From assembly GCA_002698425.1 (NCBI GenBank), contig NZXU01000078.1:1-30236 (forward strand): 30,236 nucleotides of DNA. The letters are read 5' to 3'. The position numbers and the translations under genes were made by a program. The notes under the pieces were generated by a model. That model worked only from the letters and a program-made list of their open reading frames with translations, was not told where the DNA came from and did no database searches. Each line of letters starts with the position of its first letter. Positions within the stretch are counted from its first letter, which is position 1. The DNA comes from Ahrensia sp. GTDB lineage: Bacteria; Pseudomonadota; Alphaproteobacteria; Rhizobiales; Rhizobiaceae. Below are positions 14,317 to 22,626 of the stretch, piece after piece.

Positions 14317-16107
14317 ATGAAACGCTTCTCCGTCCTCCCTGCCCTTCTCGTCGCCGCCGGCCTGTCGGCCACGCCCGCGGCCGCCGAACTCGGATCGGGC
14401 GAAACGCTGTTGCCTGCCAGGAACCTGTCCGGCGCCTTCCTCGCCGCCGAAACGGCGCGCGCCGAAAACGATTTCGCCGCAGCGGTGCAGTATTACACCG
14501 AGGCGCTGCGCTACGATCCGGACAATCCGGGGCTTCAGCAGGAACTGCTTCTGGCGCTGGTGACCAATGGCGAATTCGACAAGGCGCTGCCGATTGCCGA
14601 GGACCTGAAGGAAGAGCCGCAGATCGAACGCGTCTCGCGCCTCGTTCTCGGCATCGACGCGATACGCGCGCGCCGCTACCTGAAGGCGGACGGCTCGCTG
14701 ATCCTGACCTTCGAAGGCGATCTCGAACGGCTGCTGACGACCGTGATGCGGGCCTGGGCGCGTTTCGGCAACAACGAGACCGACAGCGCGCTCGACATGC
14801 TGGGCAAGCTGGAAGGACCGGACTGGTTCGGCCTGTTCACCGCCTATCACGGCGCGCTGATCGCCGATGCGGCCGGCCGGGTCGACACGGCGGAAGAACT
14901 CTATCAATACGGCATGACCAACACGGCCGGTGGCAGCGCCTCGCCGCAAACCTACATCCGGCTGGGTGAAACCTATGCCGGCTTCCTGGCCCGGCACGGC
15001 CGGGGCGGCGAGGCGCAGCAGGCGCTCGCCAACGCCCTCGCCATCGCGCCCGGCAATCCCGAACTCCTCGCGCTCACCGCCGAGGACGCGGATCTGGCGC
15101 GGGACGCTCTGCGCATCGCCGACCCGGCGAAGGGCGCAGCCGAAATCCTGTTCGATCTCGGCACGGCCATCAATCGCGACGGCGCGGAGAATTTCGCGGC
15201 GCTCTATCTCGAAATGGCCCGCGTTCTGGCGCCGGATAATGCGCAGCTCTATTTCGAACTCGGCGGCATCTCCGAACGGCTCCAACTGGCCGAGCGCGCC
15301 ATCGGCTATTACGATCAGGTGCCGGAAAAGTCTGCCTTCCACGAGATCGCCCAGCTGCAGAAGGGGCTGAACCTCGCCGATATCGATCGGGACGAGGAAG
15401 CCAAGGCGATCCTGTCGGCGGCCATCGAGGAAAACCCGACCGAATATCGCGGCTATCTGGCGCTCGGCGGCGTCTATGCCTCGCTGAAGGAATATGCGGA
15501 AGCCGCGGCGCTCTACGAACGCGCCATCGCCAATGTCGACACCAGCGGCGAAAGCTTCTGGCCGCTCTATTACCGCATGGGCATCGCCTATGAGCGCATC
15601 AAGCAGTGGGACAAGGCGGAAGCCGCCTTCAAGCATGCGCTGGAACTGTCCCCCGACCAGCCGGACGTACTCAACTATCTCGGCTATTCGTGGATCGACA
15701 TGAACATCAATCTCCACGAAGGCCTCGACATGATCCAGAAGGCCGTCGACCGGCGGCCGCGCGACGGCTACATCGTCGACTCGCTCGGCTGGGTCTATTA
15801 CCGGCTCGGCCGTTTCGAGGAAGCCGTTACGGAGCTGGAGAAGGCGACCGATCTGAGACCGCGCGACGCGACCATCAACGATCATCTCGGCGACGCCTAT
15901 TGGCGCGTCGGGCGCAAGCTCGAAGCGACCTATCAGTGGGCGCAGGTGCTCGACATGGAGATCGAACCGGAGGAAGCGGCGAAGGTGCAGGCCAAGCTGA
16001 ACGCCAGCAACGCGGCCGGCGTCGAGCCGGAGATTGCGTCCAGCCGCGTCGACGACGCCGCCAACAGCCAGACGGCCGCCTCGCCCGAATCCGCCAATGA
16101 CGGCTAG
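14317..16107 (+). CDS. Secreted tetratricopeptide-repeat protein
   Basis: The 596-residue protein begins with a signal peptide (MKRFSVLPALLVAAGLS, cleavage after Ala-Ala-Ala near residue 23), so the repeats should lie in the periplasm. TPR units are spread over most of the length. The clearest run is in the second half, for example around LYYRMGIAYERIKQWDKAEA and LNYLGYSWIDMNINLHEGL, followed by VDSLGWVYYRLGRFEEAV and INDHLGDAYWRVG. The last 40 residues are Ala/Ser-rich and probably disordered. The function is unknown, most likely scaffolding of an envelope complex. It lies 120 bases after the polyprenyl synthase and 24 bases before ispE, so transcription with ispE and moaB is plausible. Confidence 0.9.
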   Translation: MKRFSVLPALLVAAGLSATPAAAELGSGETLLPARNLSGAFLAAETARAENDFAAAVQYYTEALRYDPDNPGLQQELLLALVTNGEFDKALPIAEDLKEEPQIERVSRLVLGIDAIRARRYLKADGSLILTFEGDLERLLTTVMRAWARFGNNETDSALDMLGKLEGPDWFGLFTAYHGALIADAAGRVDTAEELYQYGMTNTAGGSASPQTYIRLGETYAGFLARHGRGGEAQQALANALAIAPGNPELLALTAEDADLARDALRIADPAKGAAEILFDLGTAINRDGAENFAALYLEMARVLAPDNAQLYFELGGISERLQLAERAIGYYDQVPEKSAFHEIAQLQKGLNLADIDRDEEAKAILSAAIEENPTEYRGYLALGGVYASLKEYAEAAALYERAIANVDTSGESFWPLYYRMGIAYERIKQWDKAEAAFKHALELSPDQPDVLNYLGYSWIDMNINLHEGLDMIQKAVDRRPRDGYIVDSLGWVYYRLGRFEEAVTELEKATDLRPRDATINDHLGDAYWRVGRKLEATYQWAQVLDMEIEPEEAAKVQAKLNASNAAGVEPEIASSRVDDAANSQTAASPESANDG

Positions 16108-16131
16108 GCGCGGTCGCGCCGTCTACACCAG

Positions 16132-17037
16132 ATGACAGAGCGGCTGCGCGTCGAAGCGCCGGCGAAGATCAATCTCGCCTTGCATGTCACCGGGCAGCGC
16201 GCCGACGGCTATCACACGCTGGAAACGATCGCGGTCTTTGCCGATGTCGGCGATTTCATCACGGCGGAACTAGCGGACCGCGACGCCTTCGACATCACCG
16301 GGCCGGAAGCGGCGGCGCTCGCCGGAGAAGACCCCCAAGAAAACCTCGTCCTGCGCGCGCGGGACCTGCTCCGTTCCCTCCTCTCCGAGACCGGCATCGT
16401 CGCCCCGCCGGTTGCGATGACGCTCGAAAAGCACTTGCCGGCGGGCAGCGGCATCGGCGGCGGCTCGGCCGACGCGGCGGCGACGCTGCGCGCGCTGACC
16501 GCGCTGTGGGATTGTCGCGACATCTCGGGAAAGCTGGCGCAACAGGCGGCCGCACTCGGCGCCGATGTGCCGATGTGCCTGCACGGCGAGCCGCTCGTGG
16601 CGAGCGGGATCGGCGAGACCATCGCACCGCTCGCCAACCTGCCCGCCCTTGCCGTCGTCCTCGTCAATCCGCGCCGGCATGTCTCGACGCCCGCGGTGTT
16701 TTCGAAACTTGTAGCGAAGAACAATCCGCCGCTTCCGCTCGGCGGGACCACTTCGCTCCGCGATGCGTCCGACTGGGCGGCATGGCTGAAGGCGGCGACC
16801 CGCAACGACCTCCAGGCGCCATCCGTTTCGCTGACGCCGGACATCGAGGCCTGCCTCGCCGCACTGGAGGGAACCGGGACGCTGCTGACGCGCATGTCCG
16901 GCTCGGGCGCGACCCGTTTCAGCCTCTATGACGGAGCGGCACAGGCCGAGGCTGCGGCAATGCACCTCTTGCGCCGTCATCCCGATTGGTGGATCAAGTC
17001 ATGCATGACAGGCCCGTCAGCAGGAGCTCCGGCATGA
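16132..17037 (+). CDS. ispE: 4-diphosphocytidyl-2-C-methyl-D-erythritol kinase
   Basis: IspE phosphorylates CDP-methylerythritol in the non-mevalonate isoprenoid pathway, in the cytoplasm. The 301 residues carry the GHMP-kinase signatures: APAKINLALHVTGQRADGYH at 9-28 with Lys12, the ATP loop LPAGSGIGGGSADAA at 102-116, and the C-terminal RMSGSGATRFSLY. Length is normal. The stop overlaps the next start as ATGA, so translation of moaB is coupled to it. Its product feeds the polyprenyl synthase encoded 2 kb upstream. Confidence 0.96.
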   Translation: MTERLRVEAPAKINLALHVTGQRADGYHTLETIAVFADVGDFITAELADRDAFDITGPEAAALAGEDPQENLVLRARDLLRSLLSETGIVAPPVAMTLEKHLPAGSGIGGGSADAAATLRALTALWDCRDISGKLAQQAAALGADVPMCLHGEPLVASGIGETIAPLANLPALAVVLVNPRRHVSTPAVFSKLVAKNNPPLPLGGTTSLRDASDWAAWLKAATRNDLQAPSVSLTPDIEACLAALEGTGTLLTRMSGSGATRFSLYDGAAQAEAAAMHLLRRHPDWWIKSCMTGPSAGAPA

Positions 17038-17591
17038 GCCGCATCGATGAAAGCCGCCCCTTCATCCCGGTCCGCATCGCGGTTCTGACCGTCTCCGACA
17101 CCCGCTCGCTGGAGGAAGACAAGTCCGGAGCGACCCTTGCGGCGCGCATCGAGGAAGCCGGACACACGCTTGCCGACCGCGCCATCGTCACCGATGACCG
17201 CGACGCGATTGCCGGCAAGGTGACCGACTGGGCATACGATCCGACTATCGAGGTGATCATCACCACCGGCGGGACCGGCTTTACCGGGCGCGACGTGACG
17301 CCCGAGGCGATCGAGCCAATGTTCGAGAAGCGCATGGACGGCTTTTCGACCCTTTTTCACCGCGTTTCCTTCGACAAGATCGGCACCTCGACGATCCAGT
17401 CGCGTGCGACGGCCGGGCTGATGCACCAGACCTTCGTCTTCGTGCTGCCCGGATCGCCCGGCGCCTGTAAGGATGCATGGGATGGCATCCTGAAACCGCA
17501 GCTCGACTACCGGCACATGCCCTGCAATTTCGTGGAAATCATGCCGCGCCTCGACGAGCACCTGAAGCGCAGCGGCGGCAAGTCGGCTTGA
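17034..17591 (+). CDS. moaB: Molybdenum cofactor biosynthesis protein B
   Basis: This 185-residue MogA/MoaB-fold protein probably adenylylates molybdopterin. The motif VRIAVLTVSDTRSLEEDKSG lies near residue 10-30, TTGGTGFTGRDVTPEAI at about 78-94, and FVLPGSPGACKDAWDGI near the C-terminus. The ATG at 17034 has AGGAG seven bases upstream and overlaps the ispE stop (ATGA); start codons further upstream would lie inside ispE and look spurious. No other molybdenum cofactor gene is nearby. It is convergent with the glycosyltransferase gene, with nine bases between the stops. Confidence 0.93.
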   Translation: MSRIDESRPFIPVRIAVLTVSDTRSLEEDKSGATLAARIEEAGHTLADRAIVTDDRDAIAGKVTDWAYDPTIEVIITTGGTGFTGRDVTPEAIEPMFEKRMDGFSTLFHRVSFDKIGTSTIQSRATAGLMHQTFVFVLPGSPGACKDAWDGILKPQLDYRHMPCNFVEIMPRLDEHLKRSGGKSA

Positions 17592-17600
17592 CGCGAAACC

Positions 17601-18125
17601 CTACGGCGTTTTCGGCGCCATCTCGATCTCGGCATCGAGTTGGGTAAGCGCGAGACCGCGCACGAGGTCTTCCGCCTTGACCGCGCTTGCCGACAGATTG
17701 GCCAGCGCCTGCCGTTTCGAAATCACGAGTCCACGCGCCAGCGGCCCGCGCTTCGCTGTCACCGGTCTGAACCAACGCTCGAACCAGTTGCCCTTGCGCT
17801 GCGGCCTGAACCGCGCTGCGGCTGAGGCCGGATGCATGATGTGGTCCATGACCGCGCCATGCCAGCCGTCGTCGAGCCGAGCGCCGGGGTCGAGCACGAT
17901 CAGCCAGTCGGCGCGCGCATTCTGCACGACATCGCGCAGCAGCGTTCCGGCGGCGACTGACGTACAGCCCGCGCCCTCGGCGATCGCCGGCGTCGAATCG
18001 ATCGATCCGTCATCGACGACGATCACCTCGGCGATGTGCCCCTCGATGGCGTCATGCACCAGCGGCGCGAGCGACCGCGCGAGCGCATGGGCCTGATTGT
18101 GCGTGAAAAACAGGAACGTGACCAT
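17601..18125 (-). CDS. Short family 2 glycosyltransferase-like protein
   Basis: The 174 residues from ATG 18125 (MVTFLFFTHNQAHALARSL) contain the GT-A nucleotide-sugar fold: VIVVDDGSIDSTPAIAE at about 34-50 and DWLIVLDPGARLDDGWH, in which a Pro takes part of the place of a DxD-like motif. It is short for a working glycosyltransferase (usually over 230 residues), and the acceptor half is largely missing, so it may be a reduced form or a binding protein. The ATG is preceded by GGGG at five bases. The frame's upstream start adds 18 residues overlapping the promoter region. It is divergent from the radical SAM gene and might share the LexA box. Confidence 0.8.
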   Translation of the reverse strand: MVTFLFFTHNQAHALARSLAPLVHDAIEGHIAEVIVVDDGSIDSTPAIAEGAGCTSVAAGTLLRDVVQNARADWLIVLDPGARLDDGWHGAVMDHIMHPASAAARFRPQRKGNWFERWFRPVTAKRGPLARGLVISKRQALANLSASAVKAEDLVRGLALTQLDAEIEMAPKTP

Positions 18126-18185
18126 TCTTACCCCGATAAGCGTGCCTATCAGAGCCACCCCCAATTGCAAGTGGCGCACATTTTT

Positions 18186-18200
18186 GTTCTTGTATTGTTC
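18186..18200 (+). promoter_or_regulatory. LexA (SOS) box, alphaproteobacterial type
   Basis: GTTC (18186-18189), seven bases, then GTTC (18197-18200). The reverse complement GAACAATACAAGAAC fits the GAAC-N7-GAAC consensus established for LexA in Rhizobium and Rhodobacter, including the AT-rich middle. It overlaps the likely -35 element of the radical SAM gene, where LexA would block RNA polymerase. Confidence 0.75.
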
Positions 18201-18224
18201 TCTTTCTCAAGATAGGAATATAGT
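18195..18224 (+). promoter_or_regulatory. Sigma70-type promoter of the radical SAM gene
   Basis: TTGTTC (18195-18200) and TATAGT (18219-18224) are spaced by 18 bases. Transcription would begin near 18231, leaving a leader of about 34 bases with GGGAGG before the ATG at 18265. The -35 overlaps the LexA box. Confidence 0.6.
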
Positions 18225-18264
18225 CATCGAAACGAGATGATTCCCAACCGACGGGAGGCACGAC

Positions 18265-19428
18265 ATGGATGTGATCGCACAGGCAGACCGTATGGCGTTT
18301 TCGGGTTCCGCCGAGCAGGGCGTTGACCGCGCCAATGCGCTGATCTCGCATTCCGGCCTGCGCGGTCACGAGCACCGGGCGCGCGGCCGCGCCAGCGCGG
18401 TCAATCCGTCCGGCCGCTACGAAACGCTGTCGCGCACCGTGTTCGACGATGGCTGGAACAGCTTCGAGGATCTGCCGCCCTTCAAGACCGAAGTACAGAC
18501 GGAGCATGCGCGCAAGATCATCACGCGCAACGACTCGCCCGACATCTCCTTCGACCGGTCGATCAATCCCTATCGCGGCTGTGAGCATGGCTGCGTCTAC
18601 TGCTTCGCGCGGCCGACCCATGCCTATATGGGCCTGTCGGCGGGAATCGATTTCGAGGCCAAGCTGTTCGCCAAGCCGGACGCGGCCAAATTGCTGGAAA
18701 GGGAGATCACCCGCCCTGGCTACCAGGTGAAGTCGATCGCGATCGGCACCAATACCGATCCCTACCAGCCGATCGAGCGCGAGTGGCAGCTCATGCGCGC
18801 CATCCTGGAAGTGCTGGACCGGCACAATCACCCGGTCGGCATCGTCACCAAGTCGCATCTGGTGACGCGCGACGCCGACATCCTCGCCCGCATGGCCGAG
18901 CGCGGCCTCGCCAAGGTGGCGCTGTCTGTGACGACGATGGACCGGCGGCTTTCCCGCACCATGGAGCCGCGCGCCTCGACGCCGTCGAAGCGGATGGAGG
19001 CGATCCGCGTCCTGACCGACCAGGGCATCCCGACCTCGGCGATGGTGGCGCCGATCATTCCGGGGCTGAACGACCACGAGATCGAGAAAATCCTCGACGC
19101 CGTCGCCGGCATGGGTGCGCGCGAAGCGGGCTATGTGCTGCTTCGCCTGCCGCTGGAAGTCGCTCCGGTCTTCAAGGAATGGCTCTTGCGCCATTATCCG
19201 GAGCGCTACCGGCACGTGTTGTCGTTGATCCGGTCGATGCGCGGCGGCAAGGATTACGACGCCGAATGGGGCAAGCGGATGCGCGGCACGGGGCCCTATG
19301 CGTGGCAGATCGCCCGGCGCTTCGAAATGGCGTCGAAGCGGCTCGGCCTCAATGAAAGACGGCTGAAGCTGCGAACCGACCTGTTCGTGACGCCGAAGCC
19401 GGAAAGCGAGCAACTCAGCCTTCTCTAG
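18265..19428 (+). CDS. PA0069-family radical SAM protein (SplB-like)
   Basis: The 387-residue protein has the radical SAM cluster motif Cys106-x3-Cys110-x2-Cys113 in the context NPYRGCEHGCVYCFARPTHA, which is characteristic of the PA0069 group related to spore photoproduct lyase. Further conserved stretches are IAIGTNTDPYQPIE and VTKSHLVTRDADIL, with PIIPGLNDHEIE beyond them. It would bind a 4Fe-4S cluster and cleave SAM to a radical. The substrate is not known, although a role in DNA or nucleotide repair fits the LexA box in its promoter. GGGAGG lies six bases before the ATG. It stands alone in its transcript or may read into rnhB, 201 bases downstream. Confidence 0.93.
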   Translation: MDVIAQADRMAFSGSAEQGVDRANALISHSGLRGHEHRARGRASAVNPSGRYETLSRTVFDDGWNSFEDLPPFKTEVQTEHARKIITRNDSPDISFDRSINPYRGCEHGCVYCFARPTHAYMGLSAGIDFEAKLFAKPDAAKLLEREITRPGYQVKSIAIGTNTDPYQPIEREWQLMRAILEVLDRHNHPVGIVTKSHLVTRDADILARMAERGLAKVALSVTTMDRRLSRTMEPRASTPSKRMEAIRVLTDQGIPTSAMVAPIIPGLNDHEIEKILDAVAGMGAREAGYVLLRLPLEVAPVFKEWLLRHYPERYRHVLSLIRSMRGGKDYDAEWGKRMRGTGPYAWQIARRFEMASKRLGLNERRLKLRTDLFVTPKPESEQLSLL

Positions 19429-19446
19429 GAAGGTTCATCAATGCCT

Positions 19447-19491
19447 GGCGGGCGGATCATTGTCCCCCTCTCCATCCCCGGTCCGTCCGCC
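19447..19491. other. Long-loop inverted repeat between the radical SAM gene and rnhB
   Basis: GGCGGGCGGA (19447-19456) and TCCGTCCGCC (19482-19491) can pair over ten positions with one G-U pair in RNA, around a pyrimidine-rich loop of 25 bases. There is no T-tract, so it is not a standard terminator. It may be a weak attenuating hairpin or chance in GC-rich DNA. The rest of the 201-base gap shows nothing I can name. Confidence 0.25.
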
Positions 19492-19629
19492 AGCATGACC
19501 CTGTCGATACCGCAAATGTCGATATAGCAAAGGCCGCGGCCCGCCCCGCCAAAAGCCTGCGCATAACAGGGTCGCAGCACAGGGAATCGGAAGAGCGCGC
19601 CTGAGTTTCGTGGTAGGTCTCGCCGCACG

Positions 19630-20313
19630 ATGCCGGCCACGAATAAAACGCCTTCCGATTCCCTCTTGCTGCATTTCGACGGGCTCGACATGCCTGCCGT
19701 TCCCGACTTCCGGCTCGAACGCCTCTACTGGGAGAATGGCCATCGGCATATCGCCGGCGTCGACGAGGCAGGGCGCGGCCCGCTCGCCGGGCCTGTCGTC
19801 GCGGCCGCCGTCATCCTCGACCCGGAACGCGTGCCGGGCGGCCTCAACGATTCCAAGAAGCTCACTGCGAAGGTTCGCGACAGGCTCTATGACGAGGTCA
19901 TGGCGAACGCGCTTGCGGTCAGCGTCACCGGCCTCTGCGCCGAATCGATCGATGCCTCGGACATCTTGCGCGCCAGCCTGACCGCGATGCGGCTGACGGT
20001 GACCGGCCTCGCAGTCGCACCCGACAGCGCGCTTTTCGATGGCCGCGACGTCCCCGCAGGTCTTGTCTTTCCCGTGCCCCCGAAAGCCGTGATCAAGGGC
20101 GACGGCCGATCGCTGTCGATCGCCGCGGCGTCCGTGATCGCCAAGGTGACGCGCGACCGGATGATGATGCGGCTCGGCGCCTGCCATCCGCCATACGGCA
20201 TGGAGCGTCACATGGGCTATGGCTCGAAGGCGCATCGCGACGCGATCGGGCTGCATGGCGGGGTGTGCCGCGTCCACCGCTTCAGCTTCTCTCCACTGAA
20301 ACCGCGGGCCTGA
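19630..20313 (+). CDS. rnhB: Ribonuclease HII
   Basis: RNase HII cuts the RNA strand next to ribonucleotides in DNA and starts their removal. The 227 residues contain the active-site segment IAGVDEAGRGPLAGPVVAAA with Asp45 and Glu46. LNDSKKLTAKVRDRLYDE, the third-acid region around LFDGRDVPAG, and SIAAASVIAKVTRDRMM follow, then YGSKAHRDAI near the C-terminus. A non-conserved N-terminus of about 40 residues is usual in Hyphomicrobiales. The ribosome binding site is weak and ATG 19690 is an alternative start. It is convergent with the F0 operon, whose terminator lies directly after its stop. Confidence 0.95.
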   Translation: MPATNKTPSDSLLLHFDGLDMPAVPDFRLERLYWENGHRHIAGVDEAGRGPLAGPVVAAAVILDPERVPGGLNDSKKLTAKVRDRLYDEVMANALAVSVTGLCAESIDASDILRASLTAMRLTVTGLAVAPDSALFDGRDVPAGLVFPVPPKAVIKGDGRSLSIAAASVIAKVTRDRMMMRLGACHPPYGMERHMGYGSKAHRDAIGLHGGVCRVHRFSFSPLKPRA

Positions 20314-20317
20314 CATG

Positions 20318-20349
20318 AAAAAGGCCGGGCGCCTTGCGGCGGCCCGGCC
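20318..20349 (-). terminator. Rho-independent terminator of the ATP synthase F0 operon
   Basis: GGCCGGGC (20323-20330) pairs with GCCCGGCC (20342-20349) around an 11-base loop, and on the minus strand the stem is followed by five T. It lies 24 bases past the atpF stop. On the plus strand no T-tract follows, so it mainly serves the atp side. Confidence 0.8.
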
Positions 20350-20372
20350 CGATATCGGTTATCCGAAGCGGA

Positions 20373-20855
20373 TCAGTTCATCCGCGTCTTGACCTCGTCA
20401 AGCGACTTCTTGAACAGGTCGGTGGCGGTGTCGCCCGTGACCTTGTCGCCGATGATCTTTGTCGCGGCGGCAAGCGCCATGTCGACCGCGGAACCGCGCA
20501 CCTCGTCCATCGCGTCGGCTTCCGCCTGGGCGATCTTCTGCTCGGCAAGCGCCGTGCGGCGGGCGACGTATTCTTCCGTCTTCTGCTTGGCTTCGGTCGT
20601 GATCATCTCCGCTTCGCGCTTGGCGGCGTCGACGATATCGCCGGCTTCCTTCTCGGCTTCCTTGCGCTTCTTCTGGTATTCGGCCAGCAGCGCCTGCGCT
20701 TCCTCGCGCAGCTTGCGGGCTTCTTCCAGTTCGTTGCGGATCTTCTCGGCGCGGTCGTCCAGCGACTTGCCGATCATGCCCGGCACTTTCAGGTAGACGA
20801 CAACGGCGAGGAAGATGATCAGCGCGACGAGCGCCCAGAATGTTGCGTCACCCAT
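20373..20855 (-). CDS. atpF: ATP synthase F0 subunit b
   Basis: Subunit b forms one half of the peripheral stalk that holds F1 to F0. The 160 residues have an N-terminal membrane helix (FWALVALIIFLAVVVYLKVPG) followed by a long charged coiled coil starting SLDDRAEKIRNELEEARKLREEAQALL. Its start overlaps the end of the b' gene by eight bases. It is the last gene of the operon atpI-atpB-atpE-atpF'-atpF, followed by a terminator. Confidence 0.95.
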   Translation of the reverse strand: MGDATFWALVALIIFLAVVVYLKVPGMIGKSLDDRAEKIRNELEEARKLREEAQALLAEYQKKRKEAEKEAGDIVDAAKREAEMITTEAKQKTEEYVARRTALAEQKIAQAEADAMDEVRGSAVDMALAAATKIIGDKVTGDTATDLFKKSLDEVKTRMN

Positions 20856-21444
20856 TGGACTTCTCCTGGCCTTCCGACGCCTTCAGCGCCTTTGTGACCT
20901 CGGCCTTGGTGACGGATCCGCCAATCAGCTGCGACACGACAGCCTGGGTGGTTTCCGTGGCGATCTCGCCGAGATCGGCCATGGCCTTGTCGCGGATATC
21001 TGCGATGCGCTTCTCGGCTTCGGCGAGCTGTTCGCCCAGCTTCTTCTCGATCTTCTGGCGTTCGGCTTCCGCGGCGGCCTTGGCGCCGTCACGGGCCTTG
21101 TTGCCGATCTCGTTGGCCGAGGCCTTGGCGTCCGCCAGTTCCTGTTCATAGGCCGCGATCGCCTCGTCGGCCTCGGACTTCAGCTCATGCGCCTTGTCGA
21201 GGTCCTGGGCGATGCGGTCCTGACGCATTTCGAGAATGCCGCCGATGCGCGGCACGATGATCTTCGACATGAACCAGAACAGGAAGCCGAAGGTCAGGGC
21301 GAGCCAGAACAGCTGCGACGGATAGGTCGATGCGTCGAAGGGCGGAAACGCACCCTCGGCGCCATGAGCGGCCTCGGCTGCTCCATGGGCCGCCTCGACG
21401 GCTTCGTGAGCCGCTTCCTGGGCAAATGCTTTGGTTACGAACAT
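20848..21444 (-). CDS. atpF': ATP synthase F0 subunit b'
   Basis: Alphaproteobacteria and phototrophs use two different b-type subunits, and this is the second (b', also called atpG or atpX). The 198 residues begin with a variable Ala/His/Glu-rich segment (three copies of an AAHxA-like unit, residues 11-30), then a membrane helix (QLFWLALTFGFLFWFMSKI) and a long coiled coil from about 75 on, with ILEMRQDRIAQDLDKAHELK. It follows atpE after 97 bases holding two strong hairpins and overlaps atpF by eight bases. Confidence 0.94.
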   Translation of the reverse strand: MFVTKAFAQEAAHEAVEAAHGAAEAAHGAEGAFPPFDASTYPSQLFWLALTFGFLFWFMSKIIVPRIGGILEMRQDRIAQDLDKAHELKSEADEAIAAYEQELADAKASANEIGNKARDGAKAAAEAERQKIEKKLGEQLAEAEKRIADIRDKAMADLGEIATETTQAVVSQLIGGSVTKAEVTKALKASEGQEKSNG

Positions 21445-21466
21445 GGGCGTCCCTTAACGGAGAATG

Positions 21467-21524
21467 GCGCGGCGTTTCAGCCGCGCTTTATCCTCGGAGC
21501 GATCCGGCCGGACGAACCGGCCGG
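21467..21524 (-). other. Two strong RNA hairpins between atpE and atpF'
   Basis: CCGGCCGG (21504-21511) pairs perfectly with CCGGCCGG (21517-21524) around five bases. GCGCGGC (21467-21473) pairs with GCCGCGC (21480-21486) around six bases. Neither is followed by a T-run on the minus strand, so they are not classical terminators. Hairpins just behind atpE can protect its message and reduce read-through, which fits the need for about ten or more c subunits per complex. Confidence 0.6.
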
Positions 21525-21541
21525 CATCGATGCAAGTGCGA

Positions 21542-21769
21542 TCAGACCGCGAAGAGCAGCAGGAGCGCGACGAGCAGCGAGAAGATGCCCAGAGCTTCCG
21601 TCACGGCGAAGCCGAAGATCAGGCGGCCGAACTGGCCGTCGGCTGCCGACGGGTTGCGCAGAGCGCCGGAAAGGTAGTTGCCGAAGATGGTGCCGAGACC
21701 GATGCCGGCTCCGCCCATGCCAAGGCATGCGATACCTGCGCCGATGAACTTTGCTGCTTCCGCTTCCAT
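21542..21769 (-). CDS. atpE: ATP synthase F0 subunit c
   Basis: The 75-residue proteolipid forms the rotating ring. It is a hairpin of two helices: the first has the Gly-rich [14 protein letters not shown] stretch (17-30), the polar loop is [10 protein letters not shown] (37-46), and the second carries the proton-binding Glu58 in [10 protein letters not shown]. The short length and Glu in place of Asp are normal for alphaproteobacteria. No sodium-binding pattern is seen. A strong AAAGGAG lies six bases before the ATG, in line with high expression. Confidence 0.97.
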   Translation of the reverse strand: MEAEAAKFIGAGIACLGMGGAGIGLGTIFGNYLSGALRNPSAADGQFGRLIFGFAVTEALGIFSLLVALLLLFAV

Positions 21770-21830
21770 GATGAACTCCTTTGGATGAGAATTTGCGGAT
21801 GAACTTGACGGCGTGCCGCCGGTTAAGGGG

Positions 21831-22583
21831 TCAGTGGCTCGGGTGCAATGCGTCGTTGAGATACATGCAGGTGAGCACTGCGAAAACGTAGGCCTGAAGG
21901 AAGGCCACGAGGAATTCCAGGCCGGTCAGCGCGATAGTCATGAGCAGCGGCAGGAGAGCGCCGCCGATACCGAGCGCGCCCATCGCGGTCAGCGACGTGA
22001 CGAAGCCGGCGAAGACCTTCAGCGTGATGTGTCCGGCCAGCATGTTGGCGAAAAGACGCACGGAGAGACTGATCGGGCGCGACAGGAATGAGATGACTTC
22101 GATCATCACGACCAGCGGCACCAGCAGGCCCGGAACGCCTTCAGGCACGAAAAGGCCGAGGAATTTCAGGCCGTGCTTCATGAAGCCGTAGACGACGACG
22201 GTGCCGATCACGAGCATCGCGAGGGCGAATGTGACGATGATCGAAGAGGTCACCGTGAAGAAATAGGGGAACATGCCGAACAGGTTGGCGACCAGGACGA
22301 ACATGAAGAGCGAGAACACGAAGGGGAAGAAGCGCATGCCCTGCGTTCCCGCCGCGTCTCGCAACATCGAAGCCACGAACTCGTAGGACATCTCCGAAAT
22401 CGACTGCAGCCGTCCCGGAACGAGGCCGCGATTGGCCGTCGTGATGTAAAGGAACAGCGAAGCCGCCGCGACCGTCACGACCATGAACAGCGACACGTTG
22501 GTGAAGGAAAGATCCAGTCCCCCGACATTCTCGATCGGAATGATCTTGTTGATGTGGAACTGATGGATCGGATCGTTTGCCAC
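21831..22583 (-). CDS. atpB: ATP synthase F0 subunit a
   Basis: Subunit a is the membrane stator that carries the two proton half-channels. The 250 residues start GTG ([18 protein letters not shown]) with GAGGGG six bases upstream. Several long hydrophobic helices follow; the sequence [24 protein letters not shown] at about 165-190 holds the essential Arg and the conserved Asn-Met-x-x-Gly-His. The C-terminal helix is [20 protein letters not shown]. It sits between atpI and atpE as expected. Confidence 0.97.
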   Translation of the reverse strand: MANDPIHQFHINKIIPIENVGGLDLSFTNVSLFMVVTVAAASLFLYITTANRGLVPGRLQSISEMSYEFVASMLRDAAGTQGMRFFPFVFSLFMFVLVANLFGMFPYFFTVTSSIIVTFALAMLVIGTVVVYGFMKHGLKFLGLFVPEGVPGLLVPLVVMIEVISFLSRPISLSVRLFANMLAGHITLKVFAGFVTSLTAMGALGIGGALLPLLMTIALTGLEFLVAFLQAYVFAVLTCMYLNDALHPSH

Positions 22584-22626
22584 CGCAAACCCCTCGGTTG
22601 TCGCGCTTCAGCGCGGCTGGTCCCTG

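Noticed and set aside
13342..15885. Very long minus-strand frame of 847 codons over the polyprenyl synthase and TPR genes
   Set aside because: It covers two well-supported plus-strand genes and its translation is rich in Arg, Gly and Asp without any recognisable motif; it is a product of high GC content.
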